A DNA stretch of 6,063 nt from CAIVPM01 sp049242885 (GCA_049242885.1 JBMLOQ010000050.1:1-6063); one strand, 5' to 3'. Positions 1 to 6,063 are shown, counted from the stretch's first letter. The notes: generated by a model not told the origin, from the letters alone. Numbers and translations are program-made.

Positions 1-1011
1 GATGGAATTGCAATGGTTTATAGAGCAAAAGGAAGAATTGAAAATATGGAGTTTATTCAGTTTCATCCAACAGCTTTATACGAGCCTGGAGTATCGCCAA
101 GTTTTTTAATTACTGAAGCTGTAAGAGGTGATGGAGGCATTTTGAGAAATAAGCAAGGCGAAGCTTTTATGGAAAAATATGACGAACGTAAAGACCTTGC
201 CCCTCGTGATATTGTTGCAAGAGCCATTGATAATGAAATGAAAAAAGCTGGGGTTGAATGTGTGTATTTAGACTGTACACATTTTAACAAAGAAAAGTTT
301 ATTCAGCATTTCCCAAATATTTACCAAAAATGTTTGAGTATTGGAATTGATGTTATGCAGCATTATATACCAGTTGCACCTGCTGCACATTACAGCTGTG
401 GTGGTATTAAAACCAATGAGTATGCACAAACCTCTATACAAAATTTATTTGCTTGTGGAGAGTGTGCTAGCACTGGCTTGCATGGAGCTAATAGATTGGC
501 AAGTAATAGTTTATTAGAAGCTATGGTTTTTGCACATAGAGCTTTTTTGAAATTAACAAATCAAGACAAAGAGTTAAACGAAGAAAATGCTTCAATTAGT
601 GCTTATACTTCCATTTTCTCGAACGACCCTACTTTGCCTAATTTGGATGCTTTAAGAGAGGCTAGTCGTTTCCCTGATTGGAATGCTTTAGGCACAACTG
701 AACCCAAAGAAATGATTCTAATAACACAGAGTCTTAAAGAATTACAAAGCATAATGAGTGATTATGTGGGCATTGTACGTACAGATGTACGTTTGCAACG
801 TGCCATGAAACGCCTTGATTTATTGTACGAAGAAACAGAAACTTTGTATCGTAATACCAAAGTATCACCTCAGCTTTGTGAGTTACGAAACCTTATTACA
901 GTTGCCTATCTTATTGTAAAAGGTGCTAGTTTTAGAAAAGAAAGTAGAGGCCTACATTACAATACTGACCATCCAACTAAAAGTGTGATTTTGCAAGATG
1001 TGATTTTGTAA
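1..1011 (+). CDS. nadB: L-aspartate oxidase, C-terminal 336 residues (5' end outside window)
   Basis: NadB is a FAD enzyme that oxidises L-aspartate to iminoaspartate, the first step of de novo NAD synthesis before NadA; it is cytoplasmic. The frame is open from base 1, whose first codons (DGIAMVYRA) already match the family, so the ATG at 13 is internal. About 190 to 200 N-terminal residues, including the Rossmann GxGxxG FAD motif, lie off the left edge. Counting base 1 as residue 1, the expected active-site residues are all present: His22 in QFHPTAL, Arg69 in LAPRDIVARAI, His130 in PAAHYSCGG, and the Arg of GLHGANRLASNSLLE near residue 165, which also marks the FAD-binding C-terminal motif. 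The last 100 residues or so are the helical C-terminal domain of the succinate dehydrogenase/fumarate reductase flavoprotein superfamily. The HPTAL and GLHGANR contexts favour NadB over SdhA or FrdA. The gene ends 6 bases before the stop of the convergent pseudouridine synthase. Confidence 0.95.
   Translation, partial: DGIAMVYRAKGRIENMEFIQFHPTALYEPGVSPSFLITEAVRGDGGILRNKQGEAFMEKYDERKDLAPRDIVARAIDNEMKKAGVECVYLDCTHFNKEKFIQHFPNIYQKCLSIGIDVMQHYIPVAPAAHYSCGGIKTNEYAQTSIQNLFACGECASTGLHGANRLASNSLLEAMVFAHRAFLKLTNQDKELNEENASISAYTSIFSNDPTLPNLDALREASRFPDWNALGTTEPKEMILITQSLKELQSIMSDYVGIVRTDVRLQRAMKRLDLLYEETETLYRNTKVSPQLCELRNLITVAYLIVKGASFRKESRGLHYNTDHPTKSVILQDVIL
984..1008 (+). repeat. 10-bp direct repeat at the 3' end of nadB
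   Basis: The decamer TGTGATTTTG occurs at 984-993 and again at 999-1008, a period of 15 bases, just before the TAA stop. The period is five codons, so the repeat is in frame and makes the C-terminus read VILQDVIL. This looks like a small tandem duplication, or chance in AT-rich DNA. No function is implied. Confidence 0.5.
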
Positions 1012-1017
1012 AAAAAC

Positions 1018-1638
1018 TTACTCAAATCCATATTTTGCCCAACCAGTTGGTAAAGGAATTGTGAAGTTCATATTTTTTTTAGAGATTGGATGCTTAAATG
1101 ATATACCACTAGCTTGCAAAAAAATACTTCCATCAGCAACAGTGCGTTTAAATCCATATTTTACATCTCCAACTATAGGAGATTTTATATATGCTAATTG
1201 GGCACGTATTTGATGAAATCGTCCTGTATGTAGTTGTATTTCTAACAAACTATATTTAATACTTTGCTTTACAGTACTGTATTGTAGCTTTGCTAATTTA
1301 GCATCATTTGTTTTTTGTTGTACTACAAATGCTTTTTGTAATTTACTGTTTTTCTCTATCCAATTTTCTAGTGTACTAGTTAATGGATTTGGTGCATTAC
1401 CTACTACTGCATGATACGTTTTTTGGGTAGTTTCATTTTTAAAACCTTCGCTTAGTAAAGCTGCAACCCCAGCATTTTTAGCAAAGAGTATAAGCCCTTG
1501 AGCTCGTTTGTCTAATCTATGTACAACAAATAATTTTACTTGATACTCCAATAAATTTTGAAAAAAAATTACATCTTCACTATCTATCCCACTAGGCTTG
1601 TTGAAAACAGCCAAACTATCATCTTCGTGAATTAACAT
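1018..1638 (-). CDS. RluA/TruC-like RNA pseudouridine synthase (short, no S4 domain)
   Basis: The protein is predicted to isomerise specific uridines in rRNA or tRNA to pseudouridine. At 206 aa it consists of the catalytic domain only; the N-terminal S4 RNA-binding domain of RluC/RluD is absent. Visible motifs are NKPSG at residues 13-17, HRLDKRAQGL at 40-49 with the catalytic Asp at 43, the conserved KTYHAVV at 73-79, and HTGRFHQIRAQLA at 137-149. The usual form of the second motif is HRLDxxTSGL, so the Thr-Ser pair is replaced by Ala-Gln here. The stretch between NKPSG and HRLD is 22 residues, which looks short for the superfamily. The start is well defined: ATG at 1636-1638 has an in-frame TAA two codons upstream, and MLIHEDDSLAVFNKPSG fits the normal family N-terminus. 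There is no Shine-Dalgarno sequence. The gene lies downstream of glmS on the same strand with a 114-base gap and may be read from its own promoter or by read-through. The exact RNA target cannot be told from sequence. Confidence 0.88.
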   Translation of the reverse strand: MLIHEDDSLAVFNKPSGIDSEDVIFFQNLLEYQVKLFVVHRLDKRAQGLILFAKNAGVAALLSEGFKNETTQKTYHAVVGNAPNPLTSTLENWIEKNSKLQKAFVVQQKTNDAKLAKLQYSTVKQSIKYSLLEIQLHTGRFHQIRAQLAYIKSPIVGDVKYGFKRTVADGSIFLQASGISFKHPISKKNMNFTIPLPTGWAKYGFE

Positions 1639-1719
1639 GTTTTAATTTAAATATGTAAATATGCAATTAGACAACTTGAATAATCGCAAAAAATTAATGC
1701 CTTAAACTTATTGATTAAC

Positions 1720-1743
1720 AAAAAACAAAGCTATATGCCTTTG
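1720..1743 (-). terminator. Weak candidate terminator after glmS (alternatively a -7 promoter element for the synthase)
   Basis: Read on the - strand just past the glmS stop, CAAAG and CTTTG (1739-1743 and 1726-1730 on the + strand) form a 5-bp stem with an 8-base loop, followed by a run of six T (1725-1720). The stem is short and poor in G+C, so termination would be weak. The same bases contain TAGCTTTG at 1733-1726, an exact match to the Bacteroidota -7 consensus TAnnTTTG, about 88 bases before the synthase start. I found no matching TTTG (-33) element at the usual distance. Either reading is uncertain. Confidence 0.3.
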
Positions 1744-1752
1744 AAAAAGAAC

Positions 1753-3588
1753 CTACTCCACGGTTACACTTTTAGCCAAATTTCTTGGCATGTCTACATT
1801 GTAGCCTTTGGCTACACCAACATAATAGCTTAGTAATTGTAAAGGAATAGTGCTTAATAAAGGTGCAACTATTTCATCAGCATCTGGCACAAAAATGGTA
1901 TCATTTGCCATACTTGGAATTATGGTATCTCCTTCTGTTGCAATGGCAATAACCATTCCTTTTCGAGCTTTTATTTCTTGAACATTGCTTACAATCTTTT
2001 CGTAATAACTATCTTTTGTAGCTACAAAAACAACTGGCAATTCTTCAGTAACTAAAGCAATAGGTCCATGTTTCATTTCTGCAGCAGGATAGCCTTCTGC
2101 ATGAATGTAGCTAATTTCTTTAAGTTTTAATGCTCCTTCTAAAGCAATTGGGAAATTATAACCACGTCCTAAAAACAAAGCATTACTGCAATCTTTATAC
2201 TTTTCAGCAACAGTTTTAATATGCTCAGTTTGCGTCAATATAGTTGCTACTTTTTGTGGTATATCGTTCAATTCATTCAATAGCTGCATATATCGTTCTT
2301 CAGTTATTGTTTTTTTGTGATGAGCAATTTTAAAACCCATCATCATTAACACCGCCAATTGACCAGTAAATGCCTTTGTACTAGCAACTCCTATTTCAGG
2401 TCCTGCATGTGTATATGCTCCTGCATGACTAATACGTGCAATACTACTACCTACAACATTTACCACACCAAAAATAAATGCACCTTTTTGCTTTGCATTT
2501 TCTAAAGCAACCATCGTATCTGCAGTTTCACCACTTTGAGATATGGCTATAATTACATCACCTTCGTTAATAATTGGATTTCTATATCTAAATTCACTTG
2601 CATATTCAACCTCAACAGGTATTCTACACAACTCTTCAAATAAATATTCTGCAAGCAAAGCTGCATGCCAACTAGTACCACAAGCAACAATAATAATTCT
2701 ATTAGCATTAGCTAATTTGTCAAAATTATTTTCAATTCCAGCCATTCTTATTTCGCCTACATCTGGCAATAATCTTCCTCTCAAACAATCTTGTATAGTG
2801 CTTGGTTGCTCATGAATTTCTTTAATCATAAAGTGGTCGTAACCACCTTTTTCAATAGCAGCCAATTCCAAATCTAGTTTTTGAATAAATGGAGTTTGTT
2901 TTTCGTTTCCTAAATTTTTAAGTACCAACTCATCAGCTTTTACAATAGCTATTTCATAATCGTTTACATAAACAACTTCTTTTGTAAACTCAATAATAGG
3001 GCTTGCATCACTAGCCAAAAAGTGTTCTCCTTTACCTATTCCAATCACCAAAGGACTACCCTTTCGTGCAGCATAAATAGTATCTGGGGTGGCAACTTCA
3101 ACCAATAAAATGCAATAAGCTCCAACAATACGTTTTAGTGCTATTCGCAAAGCTTCTTCTAAACTGCAATTATTATTATTTCTAATATCCTGTATAAAAT
3201 TTAAAAGCACTTCGGTATCTGTATCACTTTTAAATGTATAGCCTTTGCTAATTAATTCAGTTTTTAATGTAGCATAATTTTCAATTATACCATTATGCAG
3301 CATGGCGATAGTGCCATCATTACTTAAATGAGGGTGTGCATTTCTATCACTTGGCTCACCATGTGTTGCCCATCTAGTATGGCCAATTCCGATATTGCCA
3401 GAAATATCTGCACCAACAATACTTTCCTCTAAATCGGCAACTTTTCCTTTCTTTTTATATAATTTAATTCCATTATTAAGTAATGCAATACCTGCACTGT
3501 CATATCCTCGATATTCTAATCTCTTTAAACCTTTTATTACTACTGGGTATGCATCTCTATGTCCAATATATCCTACTATTCCACACAT
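1753..3588 (-). CDS. glmS: Glutamine--fructose-6-phosphate aminotransferase (isomerizing)
   Basis: GlmS makes glucosamine-6-phosphate from fructose-6-phosphate and glutamine, the committed step toward UDP-GlcNAc for peptidoglycan and lipopolysaccharide; it is cytoplasmic. The 611 aa match the usual length (609 in E. coli). The N-terminal class II glutaminase domain starts MCGIVGYIG, with Cys2 as nucleophile after Met removal. It carries HTRWATHG at 70-77, the oxyanion Asn99-Gly100 in HNGIIEN, and Asp124 in SDTDTEV. Two SIS sugar-isomerase domains follow. The first has CGTS at 303-306, SQSGET at 350-355 and EIGVASTKAF. The second has GRGYNFPIALEGALKLKE, AEGYPAAEMKHGPIAL, and the C-terminal LAKSVTVE containing the Schiff-base Lys606. 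All key residues are intact, so the enzyme should be active. No frameshift or truncation is seen. The start is fixed by the obligatory N-terminal Cys. The first ORF on the opposite side is divergent. No glmS ribozyme is seen upstream (that element is typical of Firmicutes), so regulation is not evident. Confidence 0.98.
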   Translation of the reverse strand: MCGIVGYIGHRDAYPVVIKGLKRLEYRGYDSAGIALLNNGIKLYKKKGKVADLEESIVGADISGNIGIGHTRWATHGEPSDRNAHPHLSNDGTIAMLHNGIIENYATLKTELISKGYTFKSDTDTEVLLNFIQDIRNNNNCSLEEALRIALKRIVGAYCILLVEVATPDTIYAARKGSPLVIGIGKGEHFLASDASPIIEFTKEVVYVNDYEIAIVKADELVLKNLGNEKQTPFIQKLDLELAAIEKGGYDHFMIKEIHEQPSTIQDCLRGRLLPDVGEIRMAGIENNFDKLANANRIIIVACGTSWHAALLAEYLFEELCRIPVEVEYASEFRYRNPIINEGDVIIAISQSGETADTMVALENAKQKGAFIFGVVNVVGSSIARISHAGAYTHAGPEIGVASTKAFTGQLAVLMMMGFKIAHHKKTITEERYMQLLNELNDIPQKVATILTQTEHIKTVAEKYKDCSNALFLGRGYNFPIALEGALKLKEISYIHAEGYPAAEMKHGPIALVTEELPVVFVATKDSYYEKIVSNVQEIKARKGMVIAIATEGDTIIPSMANDTIFVPDADEIVAPLLSTIPLQLLSYYVGVAKGYNVDMPRNLAKSVTVE

Positions 3589-3673
3589 AATTATTTACGG
3601 TTTTTGGGTTGTTTTAATCTTATAAATTTGCTGCAATATTATACCTTTTGGTTTGATAATAAATTACTTAGAT
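3589..3673. promoter_or_regulatory. Divergent intergenic region between glmS and the GNAT gene
   Basis: These 85 bases must hold the glmS promoter on the - strand and the promoter of the GNAT-HAD pair on the + strand. The + strand has an exact TAnnTTTG element (given separately). For glmS I see only a one-mismatch version, TAATATTG at 3641-3634 on the - strand, with no TTTG element upstream at the expected distance. No Shine-Dalgarno sequence precedes either start, as is usual in Bacteroidota. No operator palindrome or riboswitch fold is apparent by eye. Confidence 0.55.
3603..3630 (+). promoter_or_regulatory. Candidate Bacteroidota-type promoter for the GNAT-HAD pair
   Basis: TAAATTTG at 3623-3630 matches the Bacteroidota -7 consensus TAnnTTTG exactly. 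TTTG at 3603-3606 could be the -33 element. The spacing between them is 16 bases, a little shorter than the usual 17 to 23. A transcript starting near 3637 would give a leader of about 37 bases before the ATG at 3674, a sensible length. The match is by inspection only. Confidence 0.42.
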
Positions 3674-4303
3674 ATGCTAAATACAACTATTGCTGCTTTA
3701 GACTTCAGCGAAAATTATATTCTCGAAGATGATTGCATTTTATTGCGACCTTTAGAAGAAAATGACTGCAACAATTTGCTTGAATTTAGTTTAAACGAAC
3801 CCGAAACTTGGAAATATGGATTAATAACTGCTGCTGGTGAAGCAAACTTAAAACAATATATTAATGATGCCCTTAAAGGAAGAACAGATAAGCACATGTA
3901 CCCTTTTATAGTTTATGATAAAATCACAAAACAATATGCAGGCAGTACAAGGTTTTATGATGTTAAAAATAATTTTAGAACCACTCAACTTGGTTATACT
4001 TGGTATGGTGAAAGATTTAGGGGAACTAGCTTAAATAAACGTTGCAAGAAATTATTGTTTGAATTTGCTTTTGAAAAAATGAATTTCATAAGAGTAGAAT
4101 TAAGAGCAGATATTTTGAATGATAGAAGTGTAGCCGCCATGAAAAGTATTGGCTGCACTGTTGAAGGAATTTTAAGGCAAGATGTTCCTAACTTGTTTGG
4201 TGGCAGAAGAACTAGTATTGTTCTCAGTATTTTGCAAGAGGAATGGCATGCAACAGTGAAAGAAAAAATTACACAACAAATAATAAGTAAAAATGCAAAT
4301 TAA
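3674..4303 (+). CDS. GNAT-family N-acetyltransferase (RimJ/RimL-like)
   Basis: The protein is predicted to transfer an acetyl group from acetyl-CoA to an amine; the acceptor (protein N-terminus, amino sugar or small molecule) cannot be told. It has 209 aa. The family opening ILLRPLEENDCNNLLEF is at 22-38, a central strand FIVYDKITKQYAGSTRFYD is at 78-96, and the acetyl-CoA loop region QLGYTWYGERFRGTSLN is at 105-121. Motif B is at 149-168, with N149, S152, M156, G160 and the ending EGILR. The pyrophosphate-binding loop reads RGTSLN where relatives usually have GTGLN, so one loop glycine is a serine. I chose the ATG at 3674. A TTG at 3653 is in frame and would add seven residues, but it is the weaker start and adds nothing family-like. 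No Shine-Dalgarno sequence is seen. The 3' end overlaps the following phosphatase gene by 11 bases, so the two are probably one operon. The long lysine-rich tail after residue 191 is unremarkable. Confidence 0.87.
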   Translation: MLNTTIAALDFSENYILEDDCILLRPLEENDCNNLLEFSLNEPETWKYGLITAAGEANLKQYINDALKGRTDKHMYPFIVYDKITKQYAGSTRFYDVKNNFRTTQLGYTWYGERFRGTSLNKRCKKLLFEFAFEKMNFIRVELRADILNDRSVAAMKSIGCTVEGILRQDVPNLFGGRRTSIVLSILQEEWHATVKEKITQQIISKNAN

Positions 4304-4865
4304 TAACAAAACCCAGCAAATAACTATCAGCAAGGGCTACTCACTCTTTATTGATAGAGATGGGGTAATTAATAAAGAAAAAAAAGAAGATTACATATAT
4401 ACTTGGGATGAGTTTGAATTTTTAGATGGGGTTATTGAAGCTTTGAAAATAATAAATAGTTTTTTTGAAAACATAGTTTTAATTACCAATCAAAGAGGTA
4501 TAGGCAGAGGTTTAATGACTGATGAAAATTTGCATACCATACATTCTAAAATGCGTGAAGTAATAACTGCCCATGGTGGCAGAATCGATGCTATTTACTA
4601 TTGTGCAGATGATGATAATGCTTCGCCCAACCGTAAGCCAAATCCTGGAATGGCATTTAAAGCTGCCTCTGATTTTCCTTCTATAAACTTAGAAAAAACT
4701 TTTATGGTGGGCAATAGAATGAGCGATATGAAATTTGCTAGAAACGCAGGGGTTAAAAGTGTTTTTGTAGCTACTACACATCCAGAAGTAGTTTTACCAA
4801 ATGAAAGTATTGACTATAGATTCGAAGATTTGCTGCACTTTGCAAAATCATTAACAAAAAGCTAA
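4293..4865 (+). CDS. HAD-IIIA phosphatase, GmhB/histidinol-phosphatase-like, zinc loop degenerate
   Basis: This is a Mg-dependent phosphohydrolase of 190 aa. HAD motif I is FIDRDGVIN, with nucleophile Asp21 and acid/base Asp23. Motif II is LITNQRGIGRG with Thr65. Motif III is Lys115 in RKPNPGM, and motif IV is VGNRMSDM with Asp145. The layout is that of D-glycero-D-manno-heptose-1,7-bisphosphate 7-phosphatase (GmhB) and the N-terminal half of HisB. Two differences stand out. The CxH...CxC zinc loop of those enzymes is reduced to a single Cys104 followed by ADDDNASPN before RKP, and the first acid of motif IV is Asn141. Catalysis should survive, but the substrate may not be the heptose bisphosphate. 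The start is forced: the ATG at 4293 follows an in-frame TAA at 4284, and the next Met is residue 75, past motif I. It overlaps the GNAT gene by 11 bases, suggesting translational coupling. I therefore withhold the name gmhB. Confidence 0.85.
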   Translation: MQINNKTQQITISKGYSLFIDRDGVINKEKKEDYIYTWDEFEFLDGVIEALKIINSFFENIVLITNQRGIGRGLMTDENLHTIHSKMREVITAHGGRIDAIYYCADDDNASPNRKPNPGMAFKAASDFPSINLEKTFMVGNRMSDMKFARNAGVKSVFVATTHPEVVLPNESIDYRFEDLLHFAKSLTKS

Positions 4866-5020
4866 AGTTTTTAAAAAATATACCTGTTGTTGTATTTTAA
4901 TTTTCCTTTGGCAAGGTTTTAGAATTATAAACAAATAGTACAAAGGGCTTACAAAAAAAAGTAAACCAATTTTGTAAAACAACATCAAAAGGTATCATAT
5001 AAAAAACAAGAGAACTGTAA
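4866..5020 (+). promoter_or_regulatory. Intergenic region before the secreted-protein gene
   Basis: These 155 bases hold no gene. At 4967-4974 CAATTTTG differs by one base from the Bacteroidota -7 consensus TAnnTTTG. A start site near 4981 would give a leader of about 40 bases, but no -33 TTTG lies at the right distance, so the promoter call is weak. The start codon of the next gene is immediately preceded by an in-frame TAA at 5018-5020, and no clear Shine-Dalgarno sequence is present. Confidence 0.3.
4905..4920 (+). terminator. Very weak candidate terminator after the GNAT-HAD pair
   Basis: CCTT (4905-4908) and AAGG (4913-4916) can form a 4-bp stem around the loop TGGC, followed by TTTT at 4917-4920. 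It lies 40 bases past the HAD stop. The stem is too short to be convincing, but it is the best hairpin with a T-run that I found in this gap. Confidence 0.2.
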
Positions 5021-5920
5021 ATGAAAAAACTTCTTCCAATATTTATTTTACTTACAACAAACATGGCAATTGCTCAAACACTTGATATTACTAGTAAAAA
5101 GCAGTTACAACAAATGGAAGAGCAACTTAAAGTTCATACAGATAGCATTATAAATTCAGAAGATTTTTTAACTCGTTTTAAAAGTGATAGTGCTTTTGTA
5201 AGAGGTTTTGTACAAGCCTTAAAAATAAAAAATTCGTTTTACTATAATTTCGATTCTTTGCAAATTTCAAAACTAATGTCGCCCGATAGTAGCTTTAAAA
5301 TTTTTACATGGCAAGTGATGAAAGATTTTAGTTATTACCGTCAAAGAGGAGCTATACAAATGAAAACAGCTGATGGAAGCCTAAAACTTTTTCCTTTGTT
5401 TGATGTTAGTGATTTTACTGAAAATCCGCTAGATAGTGTAAGGGATGCCAATAGATGGATAGGTGCCATTTATTACAATATTGTAATGAAAAAAGTAGGC
5501 AAAACTACCTATTACACTTTGCTTGGCAGCGATGGCAATGATGCTAGAAGTAACAAAAAATACATTGAAATTCTAACTTTCAATGCCGAAGGGAAACCAC
5601 AATTTGGAGCTCCCATTTTTAGCTACCCTAATGATGGTATAAAACCTTATCCCCCAGCTTATAGATTTTGTTTAGAGTTTAAAAAAGATGGTGGGGCAAG
5701 AATGAATTATGAGAAAAATAGTGGTATTATTTTTATGGATCATTTAATAAGCGAAAGCAACGAACCAAATTTAAAATATACACTTGTGCCTTATGGCGAT
5801 TACGAAGGATTTAAGTGGGTAAAAGGAAAATGGGTTTTTACCGATGTGCCTTTTGAAAAAATTATAACAGAAAAACCCAACTATTTACCTAAACCTGATA
5901 AAGATTTGAAAGAAAATTAA
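5021..5920 (+). CDS. Secreted protein of unknown function
   Basis: I do not recognise a named family. The 299-residue protein starts with a clear Sec signal peptide: MKK, a hydrophobic stretch LLPIFILLTTNMAIA, and probable signal peptidase I cleavage after AIA18, leaving Gln19 first. There is no lipobox Cys, so it is not a lipoprotein, and no later membrane segment, so it should be released to the periplasm or anchored non-covalently. Residues 20 to about 70 look helical and charged. From about 90 on, the sequence is rich in aromatic residues and alternating hydrophobics, as in a beta-rich fold. Notable stretches are YYTLLGSDGNDARSNKKYIE at 164-183 and a Trp/Gly-rich tail, GFKWVKGKWVFTD. There is one cysteine (217) and no recognisable catalytic motif. 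No outer-membrane beta-barrel signature or type IX secretion C-terminal domain is evident. The start is certain because an in-frame TAA directly precedes the ATG. Its link with its neighbours is only positional; it is probably its own transcription unit. Confidence 0.85.
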   Translation: MKKLLPIFILLTTNMAIAQTLDITSKKQLQQMEEQLKVHTDSIINSEDFLTRFKSDSAFVRGFVQALKIKNSFYYNFDSLQISKLMSPDSSFKIFTWQVMKDFSYYRQRGAIQMKTADGSLKLFPLFDVSDFTENPLDSVRDANRWIGAIYYNIVMKKVGKTTYYTLLGSDGNDARSNKKYIEILTFNAEGKPQFGAPIFSYPNDGIKPYPPAYRFCLEFKKDGGARMNYEKNSGIIFMDHLISESNEPNLKYTLVPYGDYEGFKWVKGKWVFTDVPFEKIITEKPNYLPKPDKDLKEN

Positions 5921-6063
5921 GGATGGATTATTACTTGATTTATAATTGAATGTATATTCCCTTTTCCTAGTTTCCTAACTTTATCTTTCTATAAGTTTTA
6001 ATGCATTTTGATGGAATTCTTATTAAGGAACAAAGGTTACTTTGGATTCAAAGTTTTTTTATA
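5921..6063. other. Terminal intergenic stretch without a gene
   Basis: No plausible coding region is seen in these 143 bases. They contain a pyrimidine-rich part with TTTCCTA twice (5963-5969 and 5971-5977) and, at the end, a cluster of short complementary CAAAG/CTTTG segments with a T-tract (described as a terminator). The promoter or start of the next gene lies beyond the window. Confidence 0.6.
6039..6060 (+). terminator. Candidate rho-independent terminator for the secreted-protein gene
   Basis: ACTTTG (6039-6044) and CAAAGT (6049-6054) form a perfect 6-bp stem with the 4-base loop GATT, followed directly by six T (6055-6060). It lies about 120 bases after the stop at 5920. The stem has only two G-C pairs, so strength is modest. 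A competing stem is possible: CAAAG at 6031-6035 can pair with CTTTG at 6040-6044 and would break the terminator stem. Confidence 0.5.

Noticed and set aside
63..290. Open frame of 75 codons on the - strand opposite nadB
   Set aside because: It lies entirely antisense to well-conserved NadB active-site sequence and shows no protein features of its own.
2543..2815. Open frame of 90 codons on the + strand opposite glmS
   Set aside because: It is antisense to the SIS domain of glmS; its low-complexity hydrophobic sequence is what a reversed AT-rich gene gives.
3395..3625. Open frame of 76 codons on the + strand running from the glmS 5' end into the divergent region
   Set aside because: Nearly all of it mirrors the glmS glutaminase domain; it ends in the promoter region and has no family-like content.
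3636..3645. A TATAAT sigma-70 -10 box on the - strand before glmS
   Set aside because: TATAAT arises easily in AT-rich DNA, has no -35 partner here, and is not the main promoter form in Bacteroidota.
3589..3673. A glmS ribozyme/riboswitch upstream of glmS
   Set aside because: The gap is too short to house the ribozyme core together with a promoter, and no conserved element was seen; the element is typical of Firmicutes.
3715..3897. Open frame of 60 codons on the - strand opposite the GNAT gene
   Set aside because: It is a shadow of the GNAT coding frame with no independent evidence.
5963..5977. Tandem TTTCCTA repeat
   Set aside because: Only two copies of 7 bases in a pyrimidine-rich spacer; no reason to assign a function.
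5991..6023. ATAAG/CTTAT hairpin
   Set aside because: A 5-bp A+T-rich stem around a 23-base loop is not stable enough to call.

Overview
The window is a piece of an AT-rich bacterial chromosome (roughly one third G+C by eye). It most likely comes from a member of the Bacteroidota. The evidence is the near absence of Shine-Dalgarno sequences before well-defined starts, a TAnnTTTG-type promoter element, a secreted protein whose signal peptide ends in AIA|Q, and the style of the protein sequences. No mobile element, tRNA, rRNA, CRISPR array or phage gene is visible.

Layout: (1) The 3' two thirds of nadB (L-aspartate oxidase, NAD synthesis) enters from the left edge on the + strand. (2) A short RluA/TruC-like pseudouridine synthase lies convergent to it on the - strand, with only 6 bases between the two stop codons. 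(3) Upstream of that synthase, also on the - strand, is a complete glmS (glucosamine-6-phosphate synthase, 611 aa). (4) A compact divergent region of 85 bases separates glmS from a + strand pair: a RimJ/RimL-like GNAT acetyltransferase and a HAD-IIIA phosphatase of the GmhB/histidinol-phosphatase type. These two overlap by 11 bases and look co-transcribed and translationally coupled. (5) After a 155-base gap comes a gene for a 299-residue secreted protein of unknown function. (6) The last 143 bases hold no gene; they end in a small hairpin plus T-tract that could be its terminator.

Most of this is housekeeping: NAD synthesis, RNA modification and amino-sugar supply for the cell envelope. The less settled part is the right half. 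The HAD enzyme keeps its catalytic residues but has lost most of the zinc-binding loop of classical GmhB, so its substrate is open. The GNAT partner and the exported protein also have no assignable substrate or role. I found no convincing sign of a new multi-gene system; the findings are modest leads.
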